Positions 44,086 through 57,000 of a DNA stretch of 64,000 nucleotides are shown piece by piece (positions within the stretch are counted from its first letter, which is position 1; every line of letters starts with the position of its first letter). The translations under genes and the position numbers were made by a program. The notes below the pieces were generated by a model. The model did no database searches. It was not told the DNA's origin and saw nothing but the letters and a program-made list of their open reading frames with translations. This stretch comes from Hydractinia symbiolongicarpus. Taxonomy: Eukaryota > Cnidaria > Hydrozoa > Anthoathecata > Hydractiniidae. The stretch lies in contig NC_079882.1 of NCBI RefSeq assembly GCF_029227915.1, positions 20,465,001-20,529,000 of the forward strand, in the 5' to 3' direction.

Positions 44086-47050
44086 CGATATTTTGTCAAA
44101 CCAAGATGATGATGTCAAGAATTTCAATTGTTTTATTGATCACAAGTAAGTAATTATTCCATGTGTTTTCCAGTTATTTTATTTAGCAGTTTCTATTTTT
44201 AAGCCTTTTCGTAGTAAACATTGTGTCATTTTCCCCTACCAGTTCTTCTGCAATATTTAATGAAATCAAGCAATTAGTCTAAAAGAAAAAGCAACAATAA
44301 TTTTTAGCCCTGGGACTAATTTATTAACAGGTGGGCGAATTGTGATAAAAAATTATTCTATGAATGACTAACGAGGTCAAATGATCAGGCTTTGTCACTC
44401 AACCCTGACAGAATGTTTTTTTTTGCTTTCGAAACTTATTTTAGGCTTCCCCCGATTAAATCTTGCTATGCAATATCATCATTATTTTTTGGCTCAAAAA
44501 CTTGTTTAGGTGGTTTAACAGATGGTTACACGCAAGTTGCAATTATCTTTTAAAGTTAAATTTTTTTATTAGTATCTGTTTCAGGAATTGTTTATTTAAA
44601 TAAGAAAAAGGAAACTTTACATGCAAATATTTTTGTATAAGAATACGAATAATATGGAAATGAGGCTCCAATGTGCAATAAAAATCTTAAGAAATCAAGT
44701 ATTTAGCCCAATAAAGATTGTTCATTTCTTGAATGGTTGTGAAAAACTTACAGTAATTAATGTGCAAAAATAGAGGCGAAGTCCTAGATTTAGTTTAAGG
44801 CGTGAGTTAGGGGTTACTGGGCAGAGAATATTATAAAAGAATTTAAGTGGTTATTTGAACGGTTGAACTTGTCACGTAAAAGAAAAACCAAATAAATTTA
44901 AAAAAATATATAGCTAGTATATATTTAACAGAAATTGATTATATATATTGACTTAAAGAAATGTGTTAAAACGGGATGTTTTTTAACAATTATTCAGTGA
45001 GTGACAACATTTTTAAGAGAGTGACGGAAATATAGGCCGACGAAAAAATAAGGTACAGAAAATTATGAGCTAAAGAAATAATTTTCCACAAAATAAGTTG
45101 AGCCTAGTTAAATATTTCAAAAAGTCGATTTATATATAAAGGAGTTTATATTAGTCACTTGAATTAGAACACAATTAGAATTGAATTAGAACAAAAAAAA
45201 CGTATATAAACAAAAAAGTCATGTTTTCGGCAAACTTTTGCTCTGAAAGTGAATTTTCGATACAATCTCTATAAAACGGCCACCTTTATAAAACGGTCAC
45301 TTTTTTTGCACCAATGGTGTCCGTTTTAGAGAGATTCCACTGTATTAACCTCTGTATTCTCATTTCAGAAAGTTATGAGCTAAATAAGTTGACCCAATTT
45401 AAATATTTCGAGAAGTCGAGTTTGAAAAAAATATTTTGCAGAGTTTTGATTAAGGTCAATAAAATATTTAGTCTGTGAATATATTTATGTCACTTGCACA
45501 AACTTTAGTTACTTTCTACCGATTGAAATGTAACTTAAAAAAATAGACGAAAAAAAGATGGCTGCAGAGAAATTTAATTTTAACCAAACTATAGACTAAA
45601 AACATTAGCATCTGTATACTCATATTTTTGATATTTCGGAATTTAGTACATCATAGAAAGGAAATTAAAAACAGTAAAAATAATTTGTCGGTAAAAGAGA
45701 TGAAAAATGTTCGGTAAAAAATTACTGAGCCAATGTTTTGTGCTGCAACATTCGCAAATTTTTTTTTTTGTATTTAAATTTATATTGCATTTTCGCTCGA
45801 AACAAAACGGAAAAGTATAATTAAAGAAATAAGCAGCAAAAATAGCTAACCTTATTCCATAATTTAATCAATCATTAATAAGAAAAACTTGATAGTGTAT
45901 TGTGATTTAAAATATCTAAAAATACATTCTTGGCAACACCCACGCAGTTACCCCAAACCTCCAACAGAGCAGCCTGTCACGATTCTGACACACATGCACG
46001 AAATTTTGCAAAGCAAATGCATTAGTTTTACATCATAAACTCTTCCAATTTTTAGAAGACATTTTCCCAATTTCGTATACAGCGACTGACATCTCCCTAT
46101 CACCATCTGAGACTTAGCCTCTCTCACGCACGACAATGGGAAAATAAACTATTTTTTAGATGTTTGTTTGTATTTCCTTGACAACATGTTAAAATTTCAG
46201 AATATTAAATTGTCTGCGCTGAGACAAAATCTCAAAGTTCTTATCATGTCTTCAGTCTATTTCACTGTTTTGAATAAGACATAGCATGTGTCTTTAGGCC
46301 CCTTCTTCCAGAATTACCCTCTTGACACAGCTTACGGTCTCACTGTACCTTAGCACTCCAGAGTGGGGTTTTAGAACCAATATAGGTCAATTTGGGAAGC
46401 AACTCTCTACAGTAGATATTTGTGGTACAACGGTCTTCACTATAGGATTTAACTTATTAAGTACATATACCTTTGTTACAAAGCAGTACTTCATCAGAAA
46501 CTTTATATAAAGTGTTTTCCTCCATTTAACTACAAAAAAGGCCTGTTGACACCTTCATGTGAAAATGGCCTAAAATAAATAAAGTAGGTTGCATAACCAA
46601 GAAGAAAATGAGGCAGCAACGTTAGTCTTGCAAACAATTTTTGATTACAAATAAAAAAGAAAGATTATCTTTATCTATACTTCTGCACGCTATAACCAGT
46701 TTTCTTACAACTTCGTGGCGAGCCTAACAAGTTAAAAGACGCAATGAATAAAATGAGGTATAATAAAAAGAAAAAATGACCCTACACTAATATTTAAAGA
46801 TATTCATTCGGAAGGCCTTCTGTTGGCCACCCAAATTGCCACTAGTACAAATATCAAATTACACTTTCAGAAGGTAAACTGTCTCTGAAGGAATAACATA
46901 GTATACGACATTCATTCATTCATGCGAATAAAAGTTGTGTTTATTTAAAGCCAGCACCAAACATGTAAATTATATGTCTTAGATAAATCCATCCAAAGCA
47001 GTCAACATTGAAAGATAATTGGTATCACAATGTTGACATATTTATTTTAG
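44086..47050. other. intergenic, MMP upstream region
   Basis: No gene recognised apart from the pogo-like repeat at 45260-45345. The missing first exon of the MMP gene (signal peptide and start codon) and its promoter are expected in the right part. Confidence 0.45.
45260..45345. mobile_element. pogo/Tigger-like MITE remnant
   Basis: The right end on the minus strand reads ATACAGTGGAATCTCTCTAA followed by AACGGACACC, a classic pogo/Tigger terminal pattern. The left end reads ATACAATCTCTATAAAACGG then CCACC. Together they form an imperfect palindrome of about 86 bp. Non-coding, old. Confidence 0.6.
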
Positions 47051-49567
47051 CAGCATTATGGATGACAAGTTTTATTGACACAAAAACCTTGACTAACACT
47101 ACAGTGACGAATATCGGTGACGATAGGGTCATAGTGAGTATTTTTGCTTTGTTTGTTTGCTAGTTTGTTTGTTTTTGTAAAGTTTCTAGAAGTATCACTA
47201 TTGCATACTATCGTTTATGCTCTTGCTCATATAAGAATAGGTTAAAAAATAGGTTTATTGCTTAAAGAAACCAGTCTAGTTGAAGTGTTGACACTCTTAT
47301 ATAAAAGCTTGCAGTTTAATTTGACTAACGACTAGTGATTTTATTATTTTTACTTTTTTGTTATTAAGGTTTCAATAAATAGAGAAATTCATGTAACTAG
47401 CTAAATTTAAAAATATACCCTAACTTTACGGCTTTTTTGCACAAACAGGAATGTGTTTATGCTTAAAAAGTACCAATTCACTAATTCACAATGTCTGATA
47501 TACTTTTAGAATTATCTAACCAAGTACGGATATCTTTTTGACAAAAAAAAGAATTACAAATCCTCAAAGAATAATGGATACGCCCTTCAACCAAACACGA
47601 CTGTTAGTTACGATAAAAATGAAGTATATTTAGCTTTGAAGGATTTTCAAGATTTTATGAGCATACCAAAAAGTGGGGTTTTAGACTTAGAAACAATCAA
47701 AGTTATGAACAGGCCAAGATGTGGAGTAAAAGATCGAGTTCCAAAAAATACAAAAGATCCAAAGTTTGGAATATTTCTAACGTCCAGAGGAAAAAGAAAA
47801 AGAAGAGATGCTTTGAAATATTTAAACAAAGGAAGATATTCCAACACAGTAACATACGAGTGGCAAATAGCTGATTGGAATCGCCCTTCCAAATTAGAGT
47901 TACGAGTGCTAGGTGCAGATTTGATTGAATTTGGTCTAAATCGATGGGCATCTGTGTCAAATGTCAATTTTATGAACAGAAATGGATGGCTTTATGCTGA
48001 CATCATCATACGTTTCTATAAAGGTAAGCCAAAAATAAAATTGTTCGCCATAGTAACATTAATATTATATAAGAAGATCCAGAAATGTACATAAAAATAC
48101 ACGAAGTTTTTCGTAAATAACACTTTTACATTGTCAGGTGAGTAACAACTGCTATACAATAAAACCACTATGTATATTATATACTAGTGTGTTTATTGTA
48201 TAGCAGTTGTTACTTACCTGACGATGTAAAAAATTGATATTAATATTATTAATAATATTAATATCAAAAAATTGATATTCGGATTGATAAACGGAAACAA
48301 AAATTAGGGATCTAGACACATTTTATTTACGACGGCGCAACATTAAAGCATACCTATGTACTTTTTTTAGGTGATCATGATGATGGCCAACCATTCGATG
48401 GCGCAGGGGGTGAATTAGCGCATGCGTCAGCTTCCGAAAAGAAAATCCACTTTGATGATGATGAAGATTGGTTGATTTATCAAGTCCACAGCTCAGACTT
48501 TAGACAGACTGGAAAGATGCCTGATTTTGTTCAAACCGTCATTCACGAAGTGGGTCATGTCCTTGGTTTGTCACACACTAAAACTAAAGAATCAGTCATG
48601 TTTCCTACTATCTATGCTGGACCAGCTGGATCACATTATGCATTACATCAAGAGGACATTTCTCGTGTCCAAGCTTTTTATGGTATGATTTTTTTTCCAC
48701 ATATCTTCTTCTGTTTTCTTTCTTGACTTCAATATTAATTAGAAATGTGTTTTTTAGGAAAGTGTTGGCCAGACAGAATCGATGCAGTGTTCAGTAACTT
48801 TCGAGGTGATAAAAGAACTTATCTCTTCGTTGGTCCGTATATTTACCAGTTCAATGACGCAAAAGTACAAGTGGAGGCATCGTTTCCACGTGCATCGTAT
48901 CACTTCTTTGGAACTGGTTTTGAGCTGTTTGATGATATCTTTCATAACACAGATGGAATGTTATATTATTTGTGGGTAGGTAGAAATATGTTTTGGCACA
49001 CACAACATAACATACATACCTTATAAAAGGGTTTGCAGTTATATACCAATTTTTTTTCTTTTAATTTAGAACGGATGGTATTACTACGATTACGGTAACA
49101 TATCAGCCATGAAATATCGAGTCGGAAAATCTCCCAGAACTGGAACAGTTGGTTGGCCCGGACTACAAGAAGATACGATTGATGCAGGATTTCTACACTT
49201 GGATGGCAAAGTGTATTTATTTAGAAAAGATTTGGTATATCGTTGGGATCCAAAAGCACCATCACCCGTCTTGCCACATTTTCCTAAAGGTCACGTTGAG
49301 AAAGGTTGGCCTAAGAAAATCTCTGATGTATTTCCAGGACTTCCAAATGATATCGATAGTGCATTTCGTTGGCATTACGATGGTGTTGTGTACTTCTTTA
49401 AGGGAAAATACTTCTACATTTGGAACGAACAGAAAAAAAAGGCTGTAGGGGTATACACGACCGACCAATGGAAAAATATCTGCGATATGATTAGCTGTGG
49501 TACCACACCCTGCAGAAGTTGGGCTTTGAACAAACATAACTGTAAATTCTGTTCCTCCCATCAATAA
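47051..49567 (+). CDS. matrix metalloproteinase with hemopexin region (first exon not found)
   Basis: Five exons with GT/AG borders and matching phases: 47051-47133, 47510-48023, 48371-48682, 48758-48975 and 49070-49567 (TAA). Exon 2 holds the propeptide (NYLTKYGYLF, and the cysteine switch PRCGVKD) and a furin site RGKRKRR, as in secreted furin-activated and membrane-type MMPs. It then starts the catalytic domain. Exon 3 has the zinc-binding HEVGHVLGLSH (48544-48576) and the Met-turn VMFP. Exons 4-5 encode hemopexin-like blades (CWPDRIDAVF, IDAGFLHLDGKVYLF, IDSAFRWHYDGVVYFFKG). The C-terminus is Cys-rich (ICDMISCGTTPC, NCKFC) with no transmembrane segment or GPI signal, so secretion is likely. 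The enzyme would cleave extracellular matrix after furin removes the propeptide. Exon 1 as seen begins mid-codon with AALWMTSF, the probable end of a signal peptide; the start lies upstream. Confidence 0.92.
48124..48231. repeat. 40-nt-arm hairpin in MMP intron
   Basis: Arms 48124-48163 and 48192-48231 are reverse complements with two mismatches around a 28-nt loop. It lies in the MMP intron between exons 2 and 3. It looks like a young foldback element or a hairpin transcript. Confidence 0.9.
48234..48267. repeat. perfect 34-nt palindrome
   Basis: TTGATATTAATATTATT is followed directly by its exact reverse complement, with no loop. It sits two bases right of the 40-nt-arm hairpin. Confidence 0.95.
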
Positions 49568-49569
49568 AA
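49564..49569 (+). promoter_or_regulatory. poly(A) signal overlapping MMP stop codon
   Basis: AATAAA includes the TAA stop of the MMP gene. If used, it would give a very short 3' UTR. Confidence 0.4.
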
Positions 49570-49777
49570 TATACATAGTGTTCAACGTTAGGAGCTTTTT
49601 AGAAATAGCTCTTATTTTTCCTGAAACACTCAAGATTTAAAAAAAAAATTCACGTAAAGTTCCTTAGCTACTAATGATTCAGTTCTAGTTTTTGCTACAA
49701 ATATATAATTGTTTTATTATAGAAATATAACTTATAACAAAACCATTTTAAAGATACTTCCGTATTATTGTAAATCG

Positions 49778-52700
49778 TTGTGGACCAAATTACTTCGTAT
49801 TCATCAAGTCCACACTTGTCATTAAAAAACGCACTCGACACACCTTTAAAGATTCCACTTGTTAATTCACGTCTTCTTTTTAGGTAATAAAAGAAATGCT
49901 TAAAGCAGCCATTAGCGGGGGTCCTTCAACTGGTATTATGATTATTTTAGGCATAAATTAGGTTTTAAAAGGATGTTTTAATGCGTCTGATAGCATTTTT
50001 GTCCAATTGTCTATTTTAGCCCAATTCTATATATATCCTATAGAAATTTAACAGAAGGAATCAAAAGGTATCCATATACACTTAATAATAGTTCAAAGGC
50101 TTGACAATGTTTCTGTGATAAGAAATGGGCTAAAAAAACCTCTTAACGGCAACCTCCTGCATTTCCCCCCTTTCTAACAGTTGTTAGAACCCAAAGAGCT
50201 TATTGCAGAAAATGTGATATGGACAGTCTAGTTATACCTGTAAGAAAAACTTGAAAAATATAATTTTTAACCTTGAAAATATAATTTTGACCCATTAATT
50301 GTGAGATGAATGAAACTAGCGTACACCAATTTTCTGCTTATGGTATCACAATAATTCTTTTTCTTATTTGCACAACCCCAATCCAACAATGTTTTATATA
50401 ACTTTACAGCAAAAAAAGGTAGCCTGCCCAGAAGACGATGACACAGAAGCCACAAAAGATCTCAGTATCTTTTGTCAATGCTAGGTTCAACAGGGGAATG
50501 TTTATAACGATCTTTACAAATTATTGACAGACTTCCACTCGATCTTCCTAATGGACAATGTCCAATTAAATAAGAATAAGAAATACCCTTACTTTTTTAA
50601 TATCTCAATGAGTTAGTACCATTGGCAGTCAGGGTAAAAAACAAATTAGGTTATGTTGACCTAACTTCACCATCACCTAGTTAGGCCACCATAGGCTTGG
50701 GTATAAAATTTTCCTAGTGTACCTTTAGCATGGGCAAAGCAAGTTATATATAAAGTTTCAGCAGATTTAGCTGTACATAGCAGTTATTGGACACCTTCGA
50801 TTTTGTTGGACCTTTTGTGGTTTTATTCTTATGTTTTTAGACGTTTTGTTTACGGGGGTAAAAATGTAGAATAATGCAGAATGTGACTTTCAAAAATTCA
50901 AGTTACTATGTTGTATGTTTTTGCAACACTGTGGTATACCTTACATAGATTGAATGAGAAATACAGTGGATTCTTCCACGATCATGCGTTACAGACAAAG
51001 TAGGGTTTTTGCGACTAATTGACTTGAGAAAAAATCGCAATGATTCTTAGGTTGCCATGGATAGTTTATGTGACCATGATTTACAAATGTCTTTTCAATC
51101 TCTGATAGCTTCACATGTCTTCAAGGTATTGCAAAACAAGAAAGTAGCCTAACTAGGTTGTGTCGCTTATTTAGGTGATGCATCATCCACAATTTTTATT
51201 TTTTATGTTTTAAATTCAATTATTTAAAAAAGCAAAGCTACTCACAGAGGTACAAATACCACAATACTTAGTCAGGCATATCTATGAAGAACACAGATTT
51301 GATCCTTGTTGAAGTTATTCTTCGATTTACAATGGTTGAAGAATAATTGCAGCAGTAAGTTAGTAAACAACCAACAACGTAAATTGCTTTAGGGCTACTG
51401 TAGCTTAAGTAGGTTCCCTTATTGTGGATACTTCATGGCTTTGTGGCTTTAAGACAATGTGTCATTCTTTTAAACAAAGAAAAATGAGAAAATAAAGTCA
51501 ATTCATTGGTCCATGGAACCACAATGTAGGCCAGCTGTGTTCTTTAGTGTGGGATTTTTATAAAATCTATCGTTCTATCTAAAATCTATCGACGTTTGTA
51601 AATGTTTACATTTTCTGCAGTAAGCCATTTTGACTGTAAGAACAGTGTCGCAGGCAGAAAGAAGTGGGAGCTTGCTGAAGAAAATTCTTTTTAGTCTGTT
51701 CTTTTCTTTTGAGGCTTTAAACTATTACCGAGTGCAGATGGTAACTTCTGATTGGCATATATTAATACAAAGTCTTAACGATATGTGCTTCTTATTTTTT
51801 TCGGTGCTTCTTGCTGCTTACTAGCACTTATGTTCCATGTTAGTAACAAAACTAAAATTATAGTGTGATGGCACAGCCCGGAAATTATATCTGTTCGTTC
51901 TTTTTTTTTCCGTCATGAAATAAATAAGCCCTCCATCATATGTCAGTTTATATTATATATCAATTATTCAATTTTTCCTTACATCAGTCAATACTCCAAA
52001 TCAAAATATGAAATTTGTGAGAGAATTGATGCGAGTCTGTAGCTTTAGGAAAAATTACCAAAATTTCGAATAGCAAAGAAGAATAACTTGCCCCAACTTG
52101 GAGACAAAAAGACTTAGTGTGAAGGTGTGAAAATATGAAATATTTGCTCATTTTGCCTAAATTGGGACAAGATGAAAGTTTTAATTATCATTTTTTTATT
52201 TTTGCTTATGCCAAATATTGTCAAAAAACGACGATTTTTAATAAGGTTCACAGCATGTTTTTTCATTGTGCCGAACATGGTTGAACATTGATTGTGGACA
52301 AGTGCATAGAAATGAATAATACAACTTGTCTGTGTAATGTTGAACAAAAACGCCGTGCGAAAATTAAAAGAAATTGCCAAAAGCTGTGTTATGACAGCAT
52401 ACCATAGGTTGCGTAAGACGAACTTATCTCTGTACTAGAAACACTGCAGTGACCTTCACGATCAGTGACACCAATGAACCAGCAAAGCTTGTGACAAAAT
52501 TCTCATGCCAGAAGAAATGGATGCATTTGAGGTAAAGAGTCGACCAATGGTGAAAATCAAGATGCATGAATGGTACGACTGGCTAATTATAGCTATGCGG
52601 GACATATGTAAAGGAGCGCATTAAAGCAGTATACCAAGGGATTAAGTATGACCTTGCAAAACAAGGTAAGCAACACTCTTGCAAAGCTCACGCTTCATGA

Positions 52701-53220
52701 TAAACTTGAAATAGAAGCAGACAAAGATTGTGGTATACTACGCAAGACTTTAGTTTTCGTATTCCTGGTGCAGAAAAAGCTGGCGTAAAACCATTGATCG
52801 AGAACCAAGTGTATAACAATCTTTAAAATTCAAGTCTCTTTAGGTAAAGAAAAATCTAGCTAACAATAAAACTTGAAGCAGAGGAGTTGGAGGGAGCAGA
52901 AGACTCACCATCTAGTAATGAATACACTAGAATTAAGAAATTCGTTAACTACAACTTTACATAAATCTTTCAAGGTAGTGACATAGAATATGCAGCTCAG
53001 CCACAAAGCGGTTTCGCTACAGCTATTGTATATTTGCGTATGGAAATGTGCTTGACCATTTAAGATTCATGTGGAAAAGACAATTGGTAAATTACCTAGA
53101 ATATGAGGTAAGCAACTGTAAGATATTTTTCCTCGATGGCTTATGATAGAATTGTCAGATTTCTGAATAGAGTACAACGAGGAACATTTGCATGAAACCG
53201 TTTGACGATTCTAGAGAATA
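49778..53220 (+). repeat. dispersed long repeat, copy 2 (Polinton-associated)
   Basis: Homologous to 30490-34200 in the same orientation, from GTTGTGGACCAAAT to the block with GAGTACAACGAGGAACATTTG near 53170. It lacks both the hAT-like insertion and the 480-bp block with UBE2D exon 1 that copy 1 has. Near 52555-52590 a short frame reads KIKMHEWYDWL, similar to leader sequence of Polinton polymerase ORFs (from memory). The polymerase N-terminal region follows at 53375. Confidence 0.8.
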
Positions 53221-53374
53221 TAAAATGTTCTTTTTAGCACAGTCGCGCACAGACCTCACAGCAAGTCCCGATAATCCAGTAGCATGCAGTACCATGCGAT
53301 GCATAACCATGGAATTCAAATGGTAACTCCCTAATATTTACTGCGCTGCAGTGACGTCATCAGTTCCGCTCATA

Positions 53375-53727
53375 ATCAGCGCATGCGCAGAAAAGGGAGA
53401 ATAACCCATAACAGGACGTATCGAAGTTTCCGAATTCCCGGCATAGGAGGAGCAGACGTTGACGGGTATATAAAGATGGTGCGGCCCAACGTGAAAACCT
53501 TGGTTGAGGACCAGGTGGATGATATGGGCTCAGCGAAGGTACGGCTATTCCTATGGATCATGTGGAAGAAGAAGACGAACTCGTAGAAGGCTGACGATGA
53601 GGAGTGCATCAAGGTGAATAAGGTCTTCACTAGCAACATGACGTCAGTCTTCCAGGGTAACAACGTAGACGATGTGCTAAATACGATGTTTGCTCAGGTT
53701 AAAACACATGTGTAAAATCCAGCATTA
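53375..53727 (+). pseudogene. Polinton DNA polymerase, N-terminal piece (broken)
   Basis: The frame from 53383 contains FRIPGIGGADVDGYI, VRPNVKTLVEDQV and DMGSAKVRLFLW, a block I associate with the N-terminal extension of cnidarian Polinton polymerase ORFs. A stop at 53584-53586 and a frame change follow. The next frame (about 53591-53713) reads DDEECIKVNKVFTSNMTS and LNTMFAQVKTHV, then a stop, then NPAL at the LINE junction. The protein sequence continues at 58373 on the other side of the LINE. Confidence 0.8.
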
Positions 53728-54016
53728 AGTAAGTAAGTAAGTTATATTTGCCATCATTATAAAATCGTTAAAAATATTTACAGAGAAAAAGAAATTGAAA
53801 ACAAATAAATAAAATAATAAACTATATATAATATTAAAATGTATCATAAAAAATATAAAAAAAATTAAATGCAATTTTCCTGAGTGTTGATATGTTTGAT
53901 GGCTGGATAACACGAAACAAGCCAAGGCGAGATTTCCATTGTGGTCCATTTTTACCCTTATAGAAAAAAAGATAAGCAAAACGAAAACGAAAGGATTATC
54001 AAAAGATCATATGAAT

Positions 54017-57000
54017 TTAATTCACAAAATCATCTGAGTCCCTTCTCGTTATAACATCAAAATAGTGCTTTTTTAGGTTGTGTTTAAAACTGTTTGTAGT
54101 ACTAGATCTTTTAAGACCCTCAGGAAGAGTATTCCATAAGGAGGGTCCAAGGTAGGAAAGACACTGTTGACCTTGGGATGTTTTTACACAAGATTGTTCA
54201 AGCCTCTGGAATGATGAACGAGTCGAAGCTCTTCTATGACTTGATGGAATAAATACATCAGACATGTACAGAGGACATTTTTTCTGAAAAAATTTATATG
54301 CATGATTGTTTACGCATACTTTAAACCTTTCGCCAACTAGTAGCCAATTTATTTCCTTAAAATCCGTAGCACCTACATGTGATCTGCTACTTTTTTGTAA
54401 ACAGAAGCGAACACATTTGTTTTGAGCAACCTGGAGCTTCTTTTTCAAAACTTTTGTCAGGTTTGGATACCACACAGTACTGGCATAGTCGAAATGTGGT
54501 TGAATTAAAGAGTTACAAAGAAGTCGTCGCAGATCCTTGTTCAAAAATGAGCTTTGACGATAAAGAAATTTAATTTTGCCATTAATTTTGTTAATCACAT
54601 GTAAGGCCATTGACTCACCAGACAGTGATTGGTCAAAGATGCAACCAAGATATTCAACTTTCGTATGCTGCTTGATTTCTACTCCATTGTAGGAAATATT
54701 AAGTTTTTCTGCTTTCTTAATTTTTCCCCTGGAGGCAAAAAGAATAGACTTAGTTTTATCTTCACCAAAGTGTATGCTGAGTTTGTTGTCCACAAACCAA
54801 TCACATAAATTACTGAAGTCTGTATTAAGAGCATTTTCCATCTCAGTTATGTCTTTGTGTTGAAATAAGAGACATGAATCATCTGCGTAGAGAAAAAGAT
54901 CACATTGTACTAAAGCTTGTGGCATATCGTTTACATAAAGTAAGAACAGAAGTGGACCCAAGATAGAACCTTGGGGAACACCACATTCCAGTTTACCTGG
55001 ATTAGATGATAAGTTATCTATTGACACACAAAATGTTCTGTTTGCAAGGTAAGACCTGAACCAAAGAATTACTTCATTTGAAAATCCAAGAGTTCCTAAT
55101 TTTTCCAAAAGTATGGAGTGGTTGATGGTATCGAAAGCTTTTTGTAGGTCAATGAGGATCATGCCAGACAGCAAGCCTGCATCAAAACCTTTTGAAATTT
55201 TGTCATGTATATATGATAGACAAAAATCTGTTGAATGACAGCTTCTAAAGCCAGACTGAAATTTAAATAATATATTGTTTTCGTCTAAGAAAGCTTGTGT
55301 TTGGTTATGGACCACTCTTTCAATAATTTTAGAAAAAAGAGGAGGCAAAGATATAGGGCGGTAATTCTTTGGATCAGTTCTTGATCCCTTCTTATATAGT
55401 GGCTTAAGTTTAGCTATCTTACATTCACTAGGGAAAGATGACAGTGAGATAGAAAGATTACATAATTGAGTTATTGGTCTGCAGAGAACATCAGCACCAT
55501 CCTTCAAGAAAATTCCAGATATAGTATCAAGTCCTGGTGCTTTTGTTGTACTAGTATCATTCAGCAAATTCAGCACATCTTCTTCTAAGACTTGCTGAAA
55601 ATTGAATATCTTGTTTCCAATGTTTAGCGATTTGTAATATGAGATGACAGCATTTATCCCAAATCTATTTGAGGGCTTAGGAAGATTTTGAAGCAGCCCA
55701 TCTGCTAGACCAGAGAAAAAGTTCTTAAATATCTCTAGTTTTGATTTTGTATCAAAATGTAAGACATCCTCATCCTTTAGACAGTAGTTCGGAACTGACT
55801 TCTTTGAGTTGTCAAGTCCCATAGACTTTAGAGTCTTCCATAGTTCCTTAGGCTTGCCTGTGTTTTCTGTTATTTTGTTTTTATAGTATTCTTTTTTCTT
55901 TTTATTGATCAAATTTTGCACATTACTTTTTGCTTCATCCCAGAGGTCAGAATCAATTTGTAATTTTGACTTCTTAAACTTTTTAAAAAGTTTATCTCTA
56001 GTAGCAATCTTGTCTGCAATCTCACCATCAAACCATTCCTGGGAGTTGCATTTAATTCTGGCCTCTTTAGTAGGTGCTATAGTATCTATAACTGACATTA
56101 GTTTTGTCAAAAAATCAGAGTAGGCCAGATCAATGTCCGTGAACTCATTATAATTTGGAAAGTTTGTATCCCTTAGGAGACCCTGATACTGTTCCTTTGT
56201 GTAGTTTTTAAAAGATCGAAATTTGATATGTTTGTGGGTATTAAACTTGACTTTTTTGACTTTTCTGGTGCAGAAAATCATTTGGTGATCTGATAGTCCA
56301 ACATTTAAAACTCCACTTTGAGAAACTTTACCAACACAATTTGTTAAAAAGTGGTCAATAACTGTTGCAGTAGCACAAGTTACCCTTGTAGGCTCAACAA
56401 TCAATTGTTTAAGGCCATAAAGCGAACAAAATTCTACATATTGCTTTTGCAATCCAGAGACATGATCACTCTTAAGTGCTGTCTTATTCATTTTAAAAAT
56501 ACTTCTACCATTACAAAGAGTATTGATATTAAAGTCTCCCAAGAGATAGAATTCTTTCTCATCAAAATCTAATGTAGTAAATTCATCTGAAATATTATTG
56601 ACAAAATTATTTTGATCTGGTGGTCTGTAAAACACTCCAACAGTGAAAGGCTTTGTTTTAGGAAATAAAACATCAAACATGACACATTCCAAATTTTCTG
56701 AAAGTCGCTTATGAGCATTGTAACAAATATCATTTCTAATAAAGCAAGCAACACCTCCTCCATGCCTGTTTCTGTCACATCTAAGGAGGTTATAGCCTTC
56801 AATAGATACCTCAGAATCTGTTACAGTATTATCTAGTTTAGATTCTGTTATACCAATAATAGCTATTTTAGTTGAGAACGCTATTGCCCTAAGTTCATCA
56901 ATTTTAGGTAAAAGCGAATTAATGTTGACATGAGCCATATGAAACCCTCGCTTCTTGAACACGTTCCAGTCCTCATTCACAGTTGTCATATCCACAGGAG

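Noticed and set aside
47647-47967. minus-strand ORFs opposite MMP exon 2
   Set aside because: Shadows of a well-supported plus-strand exon.
49262-49633. 123-codon minus-strand ORF over the last MMP exon
   Set aside because: Antisense to the hemopexin exon, which has clear homology and splice phase.
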